Below, piece after piece: positions 1-7,605 of a stretch of 64,000 nucleotides of DNA. The stretch covers positions 1-64,000 of the forward strand of contig NZ_JBQHUF010000001.1 in assembly GCF_052065355.1 (NCBI RefSeq), read 5' to 3'. How positions within the stretch are numbered: position 1 is the stretch's first letter; each line of letters begins with the position of its first letter. The notes under the pieces are model-generated. The model ran no database searches. It saw nothing but the letters and a program-made list of their open reading frames with translations, and was not told the DNA's origin. Both the position numbers and the translations under genes were made by a program. This DNA comes from Flavonifractor sp052065355 (GTDB lineage Bacteria; Bacillota; Clostridia; Oscillospirales; Oscillospiraceae).

Positions 1-39
1 TGCGAGAATTGCATTTTGATGAAGTTTACACTTTGGAAA

Positions 40-67
40 TTGCATTTTTGCAATCATTCTGTATAAT
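40..67 (+). promoter_or_regulatory. Promoter of the XRE regulator gene, with flanking direct repeat
   Basis: A consensus TATAAT at 62-67 is preceded, 16 bases upstream, by TTGCAT at 40-45. The 11-base sequence AATTGCATTTT occurs at 7-17 and again at 38-48, 31 bp or about three helical turns apart. The second copy overlaps the -35 hexamer. Autoregulation by the XRE protein encoded just downstream is inferred, not shown. Confidence 0.6.
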
Positions 68-94
68 GGAAGTATGCGGAGGAGGTGCGTATCT

Positions 95-898
95 ATGGCT
101 TTACCCGGAACGCCCGGACAGCGGATTTCCGATTTATGCAACGGGAACCACATCACACAAAAGGAACTTGCGGAGAAGATAGGCGTTTCCGCTTCCCAGT
201 TGAGCCGCATTGTCAGCGGCGAAACAAGAACGGTCAGCAGTGATATTCTCATAGGTGTGGCAAAGGAATTTAAGGTATCGACAGACTACATACTGGGCTT
301 GTCTACCGTGAGCGTTCGTAAAAGCTACGATATTTCTGAATTAGGCTTGTCCGAGGGAGCCGTGAGGGGGCTTGTGACGGGTGCTGTTGATGTGCAAATC
401 CTCAACCGCCTGTTGGAACACAGGAATTTTCCTAAGCTGATAGATTTGATACGGATTTATTTTCAGGATACGGCGGCAAAGGGCATAACAGCAAGAAACC
501 AGCTTATCGAGATGGCAACGGCTTCCCTGTCCGACCTGATGAAAGAACACCCGGAACACCGGGCAGAAGCGAAGCAGGATTTACAGCTTTTGAACGCCCA
601 AAAGATAGGGGAACATGAAGCGGAGATTGAGAAAATCAAAAATGTGTTCCTGGCTATCCTGCGGGACATTAAGAAAGACATTGACAACGGGGAACAGCCG
701 GGAGAAGCTGTGACCGCCGCTATGTTCCAAGCCATGCGGGACGCACTGGCGGAACAGAAACAAAAACCACTTTCCATTGACGATGTAACGGCGATGATAG
801 CTGGACAGATCGGACAGCTTACACCGATGGATAAAGAAACTGTTGAAATGTTCCAGCAGTTTGCGAAGAAGATGATTGAGCAGGCAGGAACAAAGTGA
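95..898 (+). CDS. XRE-family helix-turn-helix transcriptional regulator
   Basis: A 267-residue cytoplasmic DNA-binding protein. The N-terminal ~65 residues form a Cro/C1-type HTH (TQKELAEKIGVSASQLSRIV). The rest is a charged, helical region with no recognised domain, possibly for dimerisation or ligand sensing. An in-frame ATG at 74 exists, but the strong Shine-Dalgarno GGAGGAGGTG at 78-87 lies inside that extension, so the ATG at 95 is the likely start. It heads the accessory gene group of the mobile element and is preceded by a good promoter with a direct repeat. Genes of this kind usually control element maintenance or excision; the target here is unknown. Confidence 0.8.
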   Translation: MALPGTPGQRISDLCNGNHITQKELAEKIGVSASQLSRIVSGETRTVSSDILIGVAKEFKVSTDYILGLSTVSVRKSYDISELGLSEGAVRGLVTGAVDVQILNRLLEHRNFPKLIDLIRIYFQDTAAKGITARNQLIEMATASLSDLMKEHPEHRAEAKQDLQLLNAQKIGEHEAEIEKIKNVFLAILRDIKKDIDNGEQPGEAVTAAMFQAMRDALAEQKQKPLSIDDVTAMIAGQIGQLTPMDKETVEMFQQFAKKMIEQAGTK

Positions 899-926
899 TA
901 AATTTGAATTGTGAGGGAAAATACAG

Positions 927-1472
927 ATGAATCAAGGAAGAATTATTGTGATTACAGGCTCACCGGGGACAGGAAAAACAACAACTGCGTCAATTGTCGC
1001 AAAGGAATCAGATATGGATAAATCAGTGCATATGCACACCGATGACTTTTTTCATTACTTAAGCAAAGGCGCAATACCACCACATTTGCCAGAATCCAAC
1101 GAGCAAAATCTGGTTGTCATTGAAGCCTTTTTAGAAGCTGCAAAGCGATATGCTCGTGGCGGATATGATGTAATTGTAGATGGGATTGTCGGGCCATGGT
1201 TTTTGGAGCCATGGAAAGCTCTTGCCCAAGAAGATTACGAGGTACACTATATTGTATTAAGAGCGAGTAAAAAAGAAACTATGAAGCGAGCTGTGGAACG
1301 CTCAAAATTAGATAGAAAAACAAATATTGAATTAGTGGAAACAATGTGGGAGCAATTTTCCGGTTTGGGAGTATATGAATCAAATGTCATAGACACAACT
1401 ACATTCACAATTAAAGATACGGTTTCCGCAATAAAAGAAAGAGTTGCATGTGGGACGTCTTTACTATCTTAG
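927..1472 (+). CDS. Small P-loop kinase / AAA-type ATP-binding protein
   Basis: The 181-residue protein opens with a Walker A loop, GSPGTGKTTT at about residues 11-20, followed by HTDDFFHY and a VDGIVGPWF segment. The layout recalls the small nucleotide or antibiotic kinases of the chloramphenicol phosphotransferase/shikimate kinase type. A GAGGG ribosome site at 913-917 precedes the ATG. It lies 28 bp after the XRE gene and upstream of the aminoglycoside adenylyltransferase. That position suggests a resistance or small-molecule phosphorylation role, but no substrate can be read from the sequence. A zeta-toxin-like kinase is a less likely alternative, because no antitoxin partner is seen. Confidence 0.65.
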   Translation: MNQGRIIVITGSPGTGKTTTASIVAKESDMDKSVHMHTDDFFHYLSKGAIPPHLPESNEQNLVVIEAFLEAAKRYARGGYDVIVDGIVGPWFLEPWKALAQEDYEVHYIVLRASKKETMKRAVERSKLDRKTNIELVETMWEQFSGLGVYESNVIDTTTFTIKDTVSAIKERVACGTSLLS

Positions 1473-1494
1473 ACATTCCCATTTGTCAGGAAGA

Positions 1495-1596
1495 TAGCAA
1501 AGCCAGCCGAGCCAGTCAACGGTCAAGATGAACGGCGCATTTCATGCGCCGCCGTTGACAGTCCCGCCCGTCTTTGCTAAAGGGTAATCAAGGCGG
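1495..1596. other. Conserved nested-stem element, copy 1
   Basis: Three nested inverted repeats fill the gap between the kinase and ANT(6) genes: outer GCAAAG (1497-1502)/CTTTGC (1572-1577), middle GTCAACGG (1515-1522)/CCGTTGAC (1552-1559) and inner GGCGCAT (1534-1540)/ATGCGCC (1544-1550). GGTAATCAAGGCGG follows at 1583-1596. A diverged copy with the same spacings and compensatory base changes lies at 33177-33269, so the structure itself appears to be selected. Whether it acts as RNA or as DNA (for example a transfer or recombination site) is unknown. Confidence 0.7.
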
Positions 1597-1647
1597 GAAA
1601 GCCCTAAAATGGCTTCACACCTATTTCAATAATTGGAGGAGATAAAA

Positions 1648-2514
1648 ATGAGATCAGAAAAGGAAGTTTATGATATTGTTTTGAATTTTGCAAAAACAGA
1701 CAAACGCATTCGCATGGTTACTTTGGAAGGATCTAGAACAAATACAAATATTCCGCCTGATGATTTTCAGGATTTTGATATTACTTTTTTTGTTACGGAT
1801 ATGGACAGCTTCACAAGTGATGATAAATGGCTAGATATATTTGGTGAAAGGTTGATTCTGCAAAAGCCGGAAGATATGGAATTATTTCCAGCTGTAGAAA
1901 AGGGATTTTCATATTTAATGCTGTTTACTGATGATGTTAAGATAGATTTAACTTTGCTGCCGCTGGAACTGATAGACGAGTATTTTACATGGGATAAACT
2001 GGTAAAGTTACTGTTGGATAAAGACAACCGTATCGTAAAGCCGCCAATACCAACGGATATAGACTACCACTTGCAGAAGCCTACTCAAAGAATGTTTGAC
2101 GATTGCTGTAATGAATTTTGGAATACTACAACATATGTAGTAAAGGGCTTATGCCGCAAAGAAATTCTTTTTGCTATTGACCATATGAATGATATAGTAC
2201 GAAAAGAATTGCTTCGCATGATTTCCTGGCTGATTGGTATCAAACAGGGATTTCATTTCAGTTTGGGAAAAAACTATAAATTTATGAAGCAATATGTCCC
2301 AGAGGAATTGTGGGAACGACTTATGTCCACTTATAATATGGATTCCTATCCCCATATGTGGGAATCCTTTGAACAATGTATGGCATTGTTCCGGGAGGTT
2401 TCGTCAGAAGTGGCATGCCAGTTGGATTACCAGTATCCACTATATGATGAAAAAATCAGTAATTATGTGATTCGGCAAAAGAAAAAATATGGCATTGAAG
2501 ATGATAACAAATAA
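1648..2514 (+). CDS. ant(6): Aminoglycoside 6-adenylyltransferase, ANT(6) family
   Basis: The enzyme transfers AMP from ATP to the 6-position hydroxyl of streptomycin, giving streptomycin resistance in the cytoplasm. The 288 residues match ANT(6)/AadE throughout: MRSEKEVYD at the start, the nucleotidyltransferase signature TLEGSRTNTNIPPDDFQDFD, KPEDMELFP, KIDLTLLPLE, DDCCNEFWN, KGLCRKEILFAIDH and GKNYKF. It seems closer to the Ib branch (FFVTDM, DEYFTWDKLVKLLLDKDN, ISNYVIRQK) than to Ia, judged from memory of those sequences. GGAGGAG at 1635-1641 fixes the ATG at 1648. No frameshift is seen and all core motifs are present, so it is probably functional. Its AT-rich codon use marks it as transferred DNA. 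Confidence 0.93.
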   Translation: MRSEKEVYDIVLNFAKTDKRIRMVTLEGSRTNTNIPPDDFQDFDITFFVTDMDSFTSDDKWLDIFGERLILQKPEDMELFPAVEKGFSYLMLFTDDVKIDLTLLPLELIDEYFTWDKLVKLLLDKDNRIVKPPIPTDIDYHLQKPTQRMFDDCCNEFWNTTTYVVKGLCRKEILFAIDHMNDIVRKELLRMISWLIGIKQGFHFSLGKNYKFMKQYVPEELWERLMSTYNMDSYPHMWESFEQCMALFREVSSEVACQLDYQYPLYDEKISNYVIRQKKKYGIEDDNK

Positions 2515-3090
2515 AATTTTTTCAATCGAAAAAATTTATTTTGATTATTCAATTTTGAAAAACTGAATACCTCAAAATCAGAAAGAGAGCGGCCAAGCAC
2601 TTTGAGGGATTGGCCGCCTTGTCCACCCATCCAGCGGGACAGCGGGCGGAGGTCAAGGCCGGGTGTAAACCCGTTCATTTCAGCCTTGACGGTTGCCCGT
2701 TGTCCTGCTACTTTTCCGGGAGTGTGGCCACAACTTCGGGACACTTTGTCCACAAGTTGGAGCGTAGGACGAGGAACTGGGGCTTTCATATACGCCCTGT
2801 CTGCTGATGAGTCCAGACCTGCGCTTGCGGCTCCACGCCACGCAAGCACAGCCCTGTTTTCCTGCCGCTTCAAATGCCCTTGCCCTCCCCGGCGGCAACG
2901 GCATTTTCACGGCAACGCCGGCAGAGCGTATAACACACTACACTTTGCTTCGCAAAGTCGTGTGCCAAATGGGGGCGTTGCCCCCTTTGGAAACCCCCAC
3001 AAGAAAAGGCGGTACGCTACCCCTCCACGGGGCGCATACCGCCTTTTCTTGTTATCCAGCCCTCCGGCTGTATCGGTTGAGCAAAAGTCC
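2515..3090. other. Non-coding hairpin array at the end of the mobile element
   Basis: No credible gene lies here. The stretch holds successive inverted repeats. GCGGCCAA/TTGGCCGC pairs 2589-2596 with 2610-2617. A nested structure pairs 2637-2646 with 2696-2705 and GTCAAGGC/GCCTTGAC (2652-2659/2683-2690) around a CGGGT-GTAA-ACCCG hairpin. ACTTTG-cttcg-CAAAGT sits inside a CACAC/GTGTG stem near 2933-2973. GGGGGC-gtt-GCCCCC is near 2971-2985. A 14-bp stem pairs 3001-3014 with 3037-3050. This density is typical of transfer-origin or regulatory ends of clostridial elements; the role is inferred. Confidence 0.5.
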
Positions 3091-3112
3091 GCGTGGGATT
3101 GATGTGGTATCT

Positions 3113-3508
3113 TTAACTTTGGGAAACTCCGTTTACTTTGCCGGACCTACGGGGCCGATGAAAGCATTTCTTGACCGTGCGTTTTTTGTATGCAGCAACA
3201 GCGGAGGCCTGCTGCGGCACAAGGTGGGCGCGGCAGTGACCGCGGTACGGCGGGCAGGCGGGATACAGGCTCTGGATGCGTTGAACCGCTATCTGATGTA
3301 TTCGGAGATGCTTTTGCCCTCCTCGAATTACTGGAGCCTGGTCTATGGCCGGACGCCGGGACAGGCGGCCGCAGATGCGGAAGGAGTGCAGACCCTGCGC
3401 CTGCTGGGTGAGAACATGGCCTGGCTGATGAAGGTAACAGCTCAGGGCCGCAGTATGATACCGCCGCCGCAGCCGGTGGAGAAGTGCATGACCAACTTCA
3501 TTCGCTGA
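3113..3508 (+). pseudogene. 3' fragment of NADPH-dependent FMN reductase-family flavoprotein
   Basis: From about 3119 the frame reads GNSVYFAGPTGPMKAFLDRA and later RRAGGIQALDALNRYLMYSEM and LGENMAWLMK, the C-terminal two thirds of a flavodoxin-like FMN reductase. The first ~70 residues, including the phosphate-binding loop, are missing; upstream DNA belongs to the mobile element and has no ribosome site for this frame. GC content and codon use rise sharply at the junction. The usual GSPVYY motif reads GNSVYF, so a few bases at the junction may derive from the element. It is very likely inactive; the 5' part may lie beyond the left edge of the window. Confidence 0.75.
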
Positions 3509-3526
3509 TGATTGGATCAAAACAAA

Positions 3527-3561
3527 GAAGAGGGAGGACATCTCAGATGTCCTCCCTCTTT
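3527..3561. terminator. Bidirectional intrinsic terminator
   Basis: A perfect 15-bp stem (3529-3543 with 3545-3559) flanked by A-rich and T-rich sequence lies between the flavoprotein fragment (+) and the convergent uracil-DNA glycosylase gene (-). Confidence 0.85.
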
Positions 3562-3569
3562 GTTCTGCC

Positions 3570-4142
3570 TCAGTTGGGATAGGTGCGCACACAGATCTCC
3601 CGGGCCTTGTGCTGCAGGGACTTCAGGTCCACAAAAGCCTCCGGCCGTTTGGATGGGTCCCGCAGCAGGGCGGAGGGGTGGTACATGGCCATCATCCACA
3701 CCCCGGCCTTTTCCATCCACTGGCCGTGCTCCCGGGTGATTTTAAAATCCTCCCGCATCAGCTTCATGGCGGCGATCCGGCCCAGACAGATAATGATCTT
3801 GGGACGGATCAGAGCCACCTGATTGCGCAGATAGCCGATGCAGGCCTCCTGCTCGATGTTCAGCGGGTCACGGTTTCCCGGCGGCCGGCACTTGACCATG
3901 TTGCCGATGAATACCTTTTCCCGCTTCAGGTCGATCATAGTCAGCATATCGTCCAGCAGCTGGCCCGCCCGGCCCACAAAGGGCCGCCCGGTCAGATCTT
4001 CCTGCTCGCCGGGGCCTTCGCCGATAAACATGATCTCGGCGTCCCGGGCTCCCTCGCCGAAGACCACATTGTGCCGGGTGTCGGCCAGCGCGCAGTTCTT
4101 ACAGTTCATACAGGCCTGATACAGCGCGTCCCAATCCTTCAT
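3570..4142 (-). CDS. Uracil-DNA glycosylase, family 4 (Fe-S)
   Basis: Removes uracil from DNA at the start of base excision repair. The 190 residues show the family 4 layout: N-terminal CMNCKNC cysteines, active-site motif GEGPGEQED at about 41-49, FVGRAGQLLDDML, NMVKCRPPGNRDP, the EACIGYL cysteine and the MYHPSALLRDPSKR motif near the end. The four cluster cysteines expected for a [4Fe-4S] enzyme are present. The length is typical. It is a single-gene unit facing away from the aspS T-box leader, with a GAAAGAGGG ribosome site before the ATG. Confidence 0.92.
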   Translation of the reverse strand: MKDWDALYQACMNCKNCALADTRHNVVFGEGARDAEIMFIGEGPGEQEDLTGRPFVGRAGQLLDDMLTMIDLKREKVFIGNMVKCRPPGNRDPLNIEQEACIGYLRNQVALIRPKIIICLGRIAAMKLMREDFKITREHGQWMEKAGVWMMAMYHPSALLRDPSKRPEAFVDLKSLQHKAREICVRTYPN

Positions 4143-4228
4143 ATCCAGTCACCCTCTTTCGGCCTTTTTTGACATTGTACCATAAGCCGCTCCGGGATAC
4201 AACGGAGGGATTCTGTCAAAAATAACAG

Positions 4229-4257
4229 TTGCTTTTTTGCGGAAAAACGCATATACT
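4229..4257 (+). promoter_or_regulatory. Promoter of the aspS-gatCAB operon
   Basis: TTGCTT at 4229-4234 and TATACT at 4252-4257 are separated by 17 bases, placing transcription start near 4264, just ahead of the T-box leader. Confidence 0.6.
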
Positions 4258-4263
4258 ACCCAC

Positions 4264-4531
4264 AACAAAAGCAATGAGAACGACCGCCGCCCGTGAGGGC
4301 CGCCAGAGAATCCGGGTCACCGACTGAGAGCCCGGTCCGGCAGGATGGGATGGCGCAACACGTTTGAGCTGGTGACTCGAGTCCTGCGACAGGAGGTAGG
4401 CTCACCCGTCCCGCCCGCGTTAGGGGCTCCGAGTGGCGCTCGTTGCACACGACGGCGCAATTTTGGGTGGTACCGCGGAGTTTGTTCCGTCCCGAAGCTG
4501 TATTGTACAGCTTCGGGACTTTTTTTATTTT
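4264..4531 (+). promoter_or_regulatory. T-box riboswitch leader with terminator
   Basis: The canonical T-box core GGGTGGTACCGCGG is at 4465-4478. It is followed by an intrinsic terminator with a 14-bp stem (4489-4502/4506-4519) and a long T run. The upstream ~200 bases are G+C-rich and can form the expected Stem I region. Uncharged tRNA binding would form the antiterminator and allow reading into aspS. The specifier codon could not be fixed by eye: AAC near 4353 (Asn) and a GAC triplet (Asp) are both possible. An Asn specifier would fit the tRNA-dependent amidation genes downstream. Confidence 0.92.
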
Positions 4532-4553
4532 TTCAAGAAAGGTTGTGAACGGT

Positions 4554-5852
4554 ATGGTATTCTTAAGACAGCAGTACGAAGACAAGGTGGTGGCCCGGAA
4601 TAACCAGACCGTCACCCTTTACGGTATGGTCTACGCCCTGCGAGATATGGGCGGGATCACCTTCCTCACCCTGCGTACCAGAAAAGGGCTGATCCAGTGT
4701 GTGTGTACCGATAAGAGTGCCCTGGACGGGGCCTCTGAGGGCTGTGCCGTGGCCGCCTTCGGTATGTGGCGCATCGAGCCCCGCGCTCCTGGCGGCAGGG
4801 AGCTGACCGACGCAAGGATAACCGTCCTCTCCCGGCCCGCCGCCCCTGCGCCAGTGCCACTGGCCAAGAAAAAGCTAGACCTCCACCTGGACACGGAACT
4901 GGGCTTGCGGCCTGTGGTGCTCCGCACCCCCCGGCAGCAGGCAGTGTTCCGCATCCAGGCCGGCATCTGCCGGGCTTTTCGGGACTATCTCCAGAGCCAG
5001 GAGTTCACCGAGATCCACACCCCCAAGATCGTCCACGCCGGGGCGGAGGGAGGTGCCAACATCTTCCGCCTGGACTATTTTGGCCGCAAAGCCTTTCTGG
5101 CCCAGTCCCCCCAATTTTACAAGCAGACCATGGTGGGGGTGTTCGAGCGGGTGTACGAGGTGGGCCCGGTGTTCCGGGCGGAGAAGCACGCCACCCAGCG
5201 CCATCTGAACGAGTACACCTCCCTGGACTTCGAGATGGGCTATATTGAATCCTTTGCTAACGTGATGGAGATGGAGCAGGGCTTCCTGCAGTACCTGATG
5301 GAGCTGCTCCGTCAGGAGTACGCTGCCGACCTGGCTCTGCTGGGGGTGGAGCTGCCCGATGTGGAGCAGATCCCCGCCGTCCGATTTGACGAGATCAAGG
5401 CCCTGGCGGCGGAGAAGTACGGTTATCAGATCCGGGACCCCTACGACCTGGAGCCGGAGGAGGAGTACGCCATCGGCCGGTACGCCAAAGAGGAGTGGGG
5501 GAGCGACTTTGTGTTCGTCACCCACTACCCCAGCAAAAAGCGGCCCTTCTACACCATGGACGACCCTGCCGACCCCAAATTCACTCTGTCCTTCGACCTG
5601 CTGTTCCGGGGGCTGGAGGTGACCACCGGTGGCCAACGCATCCACGACTGGGCCGCCCAGGTGGCAAAGATGGAGCGCCTGGGCATGGACCCGGCGGAGT
5701 TTGAAAGCTACCTGATGATCCACAAGTACGGCATGCCCCCCCACGGCGGGCTGGGCATCGGCTTGGAGCGGCTGACTATGCAGCTCTGCGGCCTGGACAA
5801 CATCCGCCGGGCCTGCCTGTTCCCCAGAGACCGCACCCGTCTGGAATCGTAA
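4554..5852 (+). CDS. aspS: Aspartyl-tRNA synthetase, archaeal-type (probably non-discriminating)
   Basis: Class II synthetase charging tRNA with aspartate. The 432-residue length, without the bacterial GAD insertion domain, is that of the archaeal/short type. An N-terminal OB-fold anticodon domain (about 15-100) precedes the catalytic core: motif 2 FRAEKHATQRHLNEYTSLD and motif 3 GGLGIGLERL near the C terminus. The ATG at 4554 with AAAGG at 4538-4542 is preferred; a GTG at 4545 is in frame but too close to that site. It lies 12 bp ahead of gatC under the T-box. This suggests that it makes Asp-tRNA(Asn), which GatCAB amidates; non-discrimination is inferred from type and context. Confidence 0.9.
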   Translation: MVFLRQQYEDKVVARNNQTVTLYGMVYALRDMGGITFLTLRTRKGLIQCVCTDKSALDGASEGCAVAAFGMWRIEPRAPGGRELTDARITVLSRPAAPAPVPLAKKKLDLHLDTELGLRPVVLRTPRQQAVFRIQAGICRAFRDYLQSQEFTEIHTPKIVHAGAEGGANIFRLDYFGRKAFLAQSPQFYKQTMVGVFERVYEVGPVFRAEKHATQRHLNEYTSLDFEMGYIESFANVMEMEQGFLQYLMELLRQEYAADLALLGVELPDVEQIPAVRFDEIKALAAEKYGYQIRDPYDLEPEEEYAIGRYAKEEWGSDFVFVTHYPSKKRPFYTMDDPADPKFTLSFDLLFRGLEVTTGGQRIHDWAAQVAKMERLGMDPAEFESYLMIHKYGMPPHGGLGIGLERLTMQLCGLDNIRRACLFPRDRTRLES

Positions 5853-5864
5853 GGAGGAAATACG

Positions 5865-6152
5865 ATGAAAATTACCGAAGAAATGGTGGATTATATCTCT
5901 CAGCTCTCCCGGCTCCAATTGCCGCAGGAGGAAAAGACCGCCATGACCGCCCAGCTGGAGGGCATCGTGGCCTATATGGACGTGCTGAACCGCCTGGACA
6001 CCTCCGGCGTGGAGCCCGTGAGCCATATTTTCCCCCTGAAGAATGTGACCCGGTCCGACGAGGTTGTCCCCTCCGGCGACCGGGAAGAGCTGCTGGCCAA
6101 CGGCCCGGCGGTAAAGGACGGTGCCTTCCTGGTGCCCAAGACGGTGGAGTGA
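5865..6152 (+). CDS. gatC: Asp-tRNA(Asn)/Glu-tRNA(Gln) amidotransferase subunit C
   Basis: The 95-residue GatC stabilises the GatA-GatB complex and helps fold GatA. It has the standard pattern: helical start (MKITEEMVDYISQLSRLQL), the VAYMDVLNRLDTSGVEP segment and the PLKNVTRSDEV motif. The ribosome site AAGGAGG at 5851-5857 overlaps the aspS stop codon, so the two are translationally linked. gatA begins 10 bp after its stop. Confidence 0.93.
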   Translation: MKITEEMVDYISQLSRLQLPQEEKTAMTAQLEGIVAYMDVLNRLDTSGVEPVSHIFPLKNVTRSDEVVPSGDREELLANGPAVKDGAFLVPKTVE

Positions 6153-6162
6153 GGTGGAAAAC

Positions 6163-7605
6163 ATGGAACTGTTTGAACTGACTGCCCTGGAATTGGGGGA
6201 AAAACTCCGCTCCGGTGAGGTGACCCGGCAGGAAGCTGTGGAAATTTCCCGCGCTCGCATCCATGCCGCCCAGCCGGTCAACAACGCCTTTATTACAGTA
6301 ACGGAATCTCCCGCCCCGGCGGCGGAGAGAACCGCATCCCCGCTGGCGGGGGTGCCCATGGCCTATAAGGACAACATCTGCACCAAGGGAGTGCGCACCA
6401 CCTGCGCCTCCAAAATCCTGGGGGACTTTACCCCATGCTACGACGCCACGGTGGTGGAGCGGCTCACCGCCGCCGGGGCAGTGAGCCTGGGTAAGCTGAA
6501 CATGGACGAGTTTGCCATGGGCTCTACCTCCGAGACCTCCTGTTTCGGGCCGGTGAAAAACCCCTGGGACCTGACCCGGGCCGCCGGCGGCTCCTCCGGC
6601 GGAGCCGCCGCGGCGGTGGCGGCCGGTGAGGTGTGGTACGCTATTGGCTCGGATACCGGCGGCTCTATCCGTCAGCCCGCTGCCTACTGCGGCGTCACCG
6701 GAATGAAGCCCACCTATGGCACCGTGTCCCGGTACGGCCTTATCGCCTACGCCTCCTCTCTGGATCAGATGGGCCCCATCGCTCGGTCCGCCGCTGACTG
6801 CGCGGCAGTGCTGGACGTGATGATGGGGAAGGATGCAAGAGATTCCACTAGCCTGGATACCCCCGCCGGGGGCCTGCGGGCCTCCCTCACCGGCGACCTG
6901 CGGGGCAAGAAAATCGGTCTGCCTGCGGACTGTTTCGGGGACGGTCTGGATCCTGAAGTGCGCTCCGCCGTGCTGGCTGCCGCTGAGGTGCTGAAGGCCA
7001 GGGACGCCACAGTGGAGGAGTTTTCCCTCCCTGTCATGGAGTATGTGGTGCCCGCCTACTATATCATCGCCTGCGCCGAGGCGTCCTCCAACCTGTCCCG
7101 GTTCGATGGCGTGAAGTACGGCTGGCGGGCCGAGGGCTATGAAGACCTGGGGGAGCTGTACACCAAGACCCGCACCCAGGGCTTCGGCACCGAGGTGAAG
7201 CGGCGGATCCTGCTGGGTACCTTCGTACTGTCCTCCGGCTACTACGACGCCTACTATAAAAAGGCCCTTCAGACCAAGGCCGTCATCAAGGCCGCCTTTG
7301 ACAAGGCCTTTGAGCAGTATGACCTGCTACTCACTCCAGTGGCTCCCACCACCGCTCCCAAGCTGGGCGAGAGCCTGACCGACCCGCTGAAGATGTACCT
7401 CAGCGATATCTACACCGTATCGGTGAACCTGGCAGGTCTGCCCGCTCTGTCCATGCCCTGCGGCTTTGATGCCAAGGGTATGCCTATCGGGGCCCAGCTC
7501 ATCGGCCCCGCCCTGGGGGACGGGGCGGTGCTGAACGCCGCCTACGGCTATCAGTTGGACACCGACTATCACCGCCAGAGCCCGAAAGGAGGGGGTGAGC
7601 AATGA
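6163..7605 (+). CDS. gatA: Asp/Glu-tRNA amidotransferase subunit A (amidase)
   Basis: Glutaminase subunit: it releases ammonia from glutamine and channels it to GatB. The 480 residues carry the amidase-signature triad Lys69 (GVPMAYKDN), Ser144 (AGGSSGG) and Ser168 (DTGGSIRQP). The 24- and 75-residue spacings between triad members equal those recalled for Staphylococcus aureus GatA. The start at 6163, with GAGGTGG at 6151-6157, gives MELFELTALE; the upstream in-frame extension overlaps gatC and is unlikely. Its stop overlaps the gatB start (ATGA). Confidence 0.95.
   Translation: MELFELTALELGEKLRSGEVTRQEAVEISRARIHAAQPVNNAFITVTESPAPAAERTASPLAGVPMAYKDNICTKGVRTTCASKILGDFTPCYDATVVERLTAAGAVSLGKLNMDEFAMGSTSETSCFGPVKNPWDLTRAAGGSSGGAAAAVAAGEVWYAIGSDTGGSIRQPAAYCGVTGMKPTYGTVSRYGLIAYASSLDQMGPIARSAADCAAVLDVMMGKDARDSTSLDTPAGGLRASLTGDLRGKKIGLPADCFGDGLDPEVRSAVLAAAEVLKARDATVEEFSLPVMEYVVPAYYIIACAEASSNLSRFDGVKYGWRAEGYEDLGELYTKTRTQGFGTEVKRRILLGTFVLSSGYYDAYYKKALQTKAVIKAAFDKAFEQYDLLLTPVAPTTAPKLGESLTDPLKMYLSDIYTVSVNLAGLPALSMPCGFDAKGMPIGAQLIGPALGDGAVLNAAYGYQLDTDYHRQSPKGGGEQ

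Larger units (their letters stand above)
1..3112. mobile_element. Right-hand end of an integrated mobile element carrying ANT(6)
   Basis: This stretch has lower GC and different codon use from the GC-rich chromosome that follows. It carries accessory genes (XRE regulator, small kinase, aminoglycoside adenylyltransferase) and a non-coding, hairpin-dense tail. It stops inside a flavin reductase gene whose 5' part is absent, which is what insertion of an element into that gene would leave. The left part, including any integrase and transfer genes, lies outside the window. No att repeat could be identified, so the right boundary (about 3085-3118) is inferred from where flavoprotein homology begins. 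Confidence 0.6.

Noticed and set aside
2637..2705. Third copy of the covarying nested-stem element
   Set aside because: It has a similar nested plan and a GTCAAGG middle stem, but lacks GCCAGTCAA, the fixed spacings and GGTAATCAAGGCGG; kept only as a resemblance.
2602..3102. Overlapping frames in the hairpin region at the element end
   Set aside because: Arg/Pro-rich, no recognisable domain, interrupted by strong inverted repeats; the region is better explained as non-coding.
4875..6359. 494-codon minus-strand frame across aspS-gatC-gatA
   Set aside because: Low-complexity Gly/Val/His shadow of well-recognised genes on the other strand.
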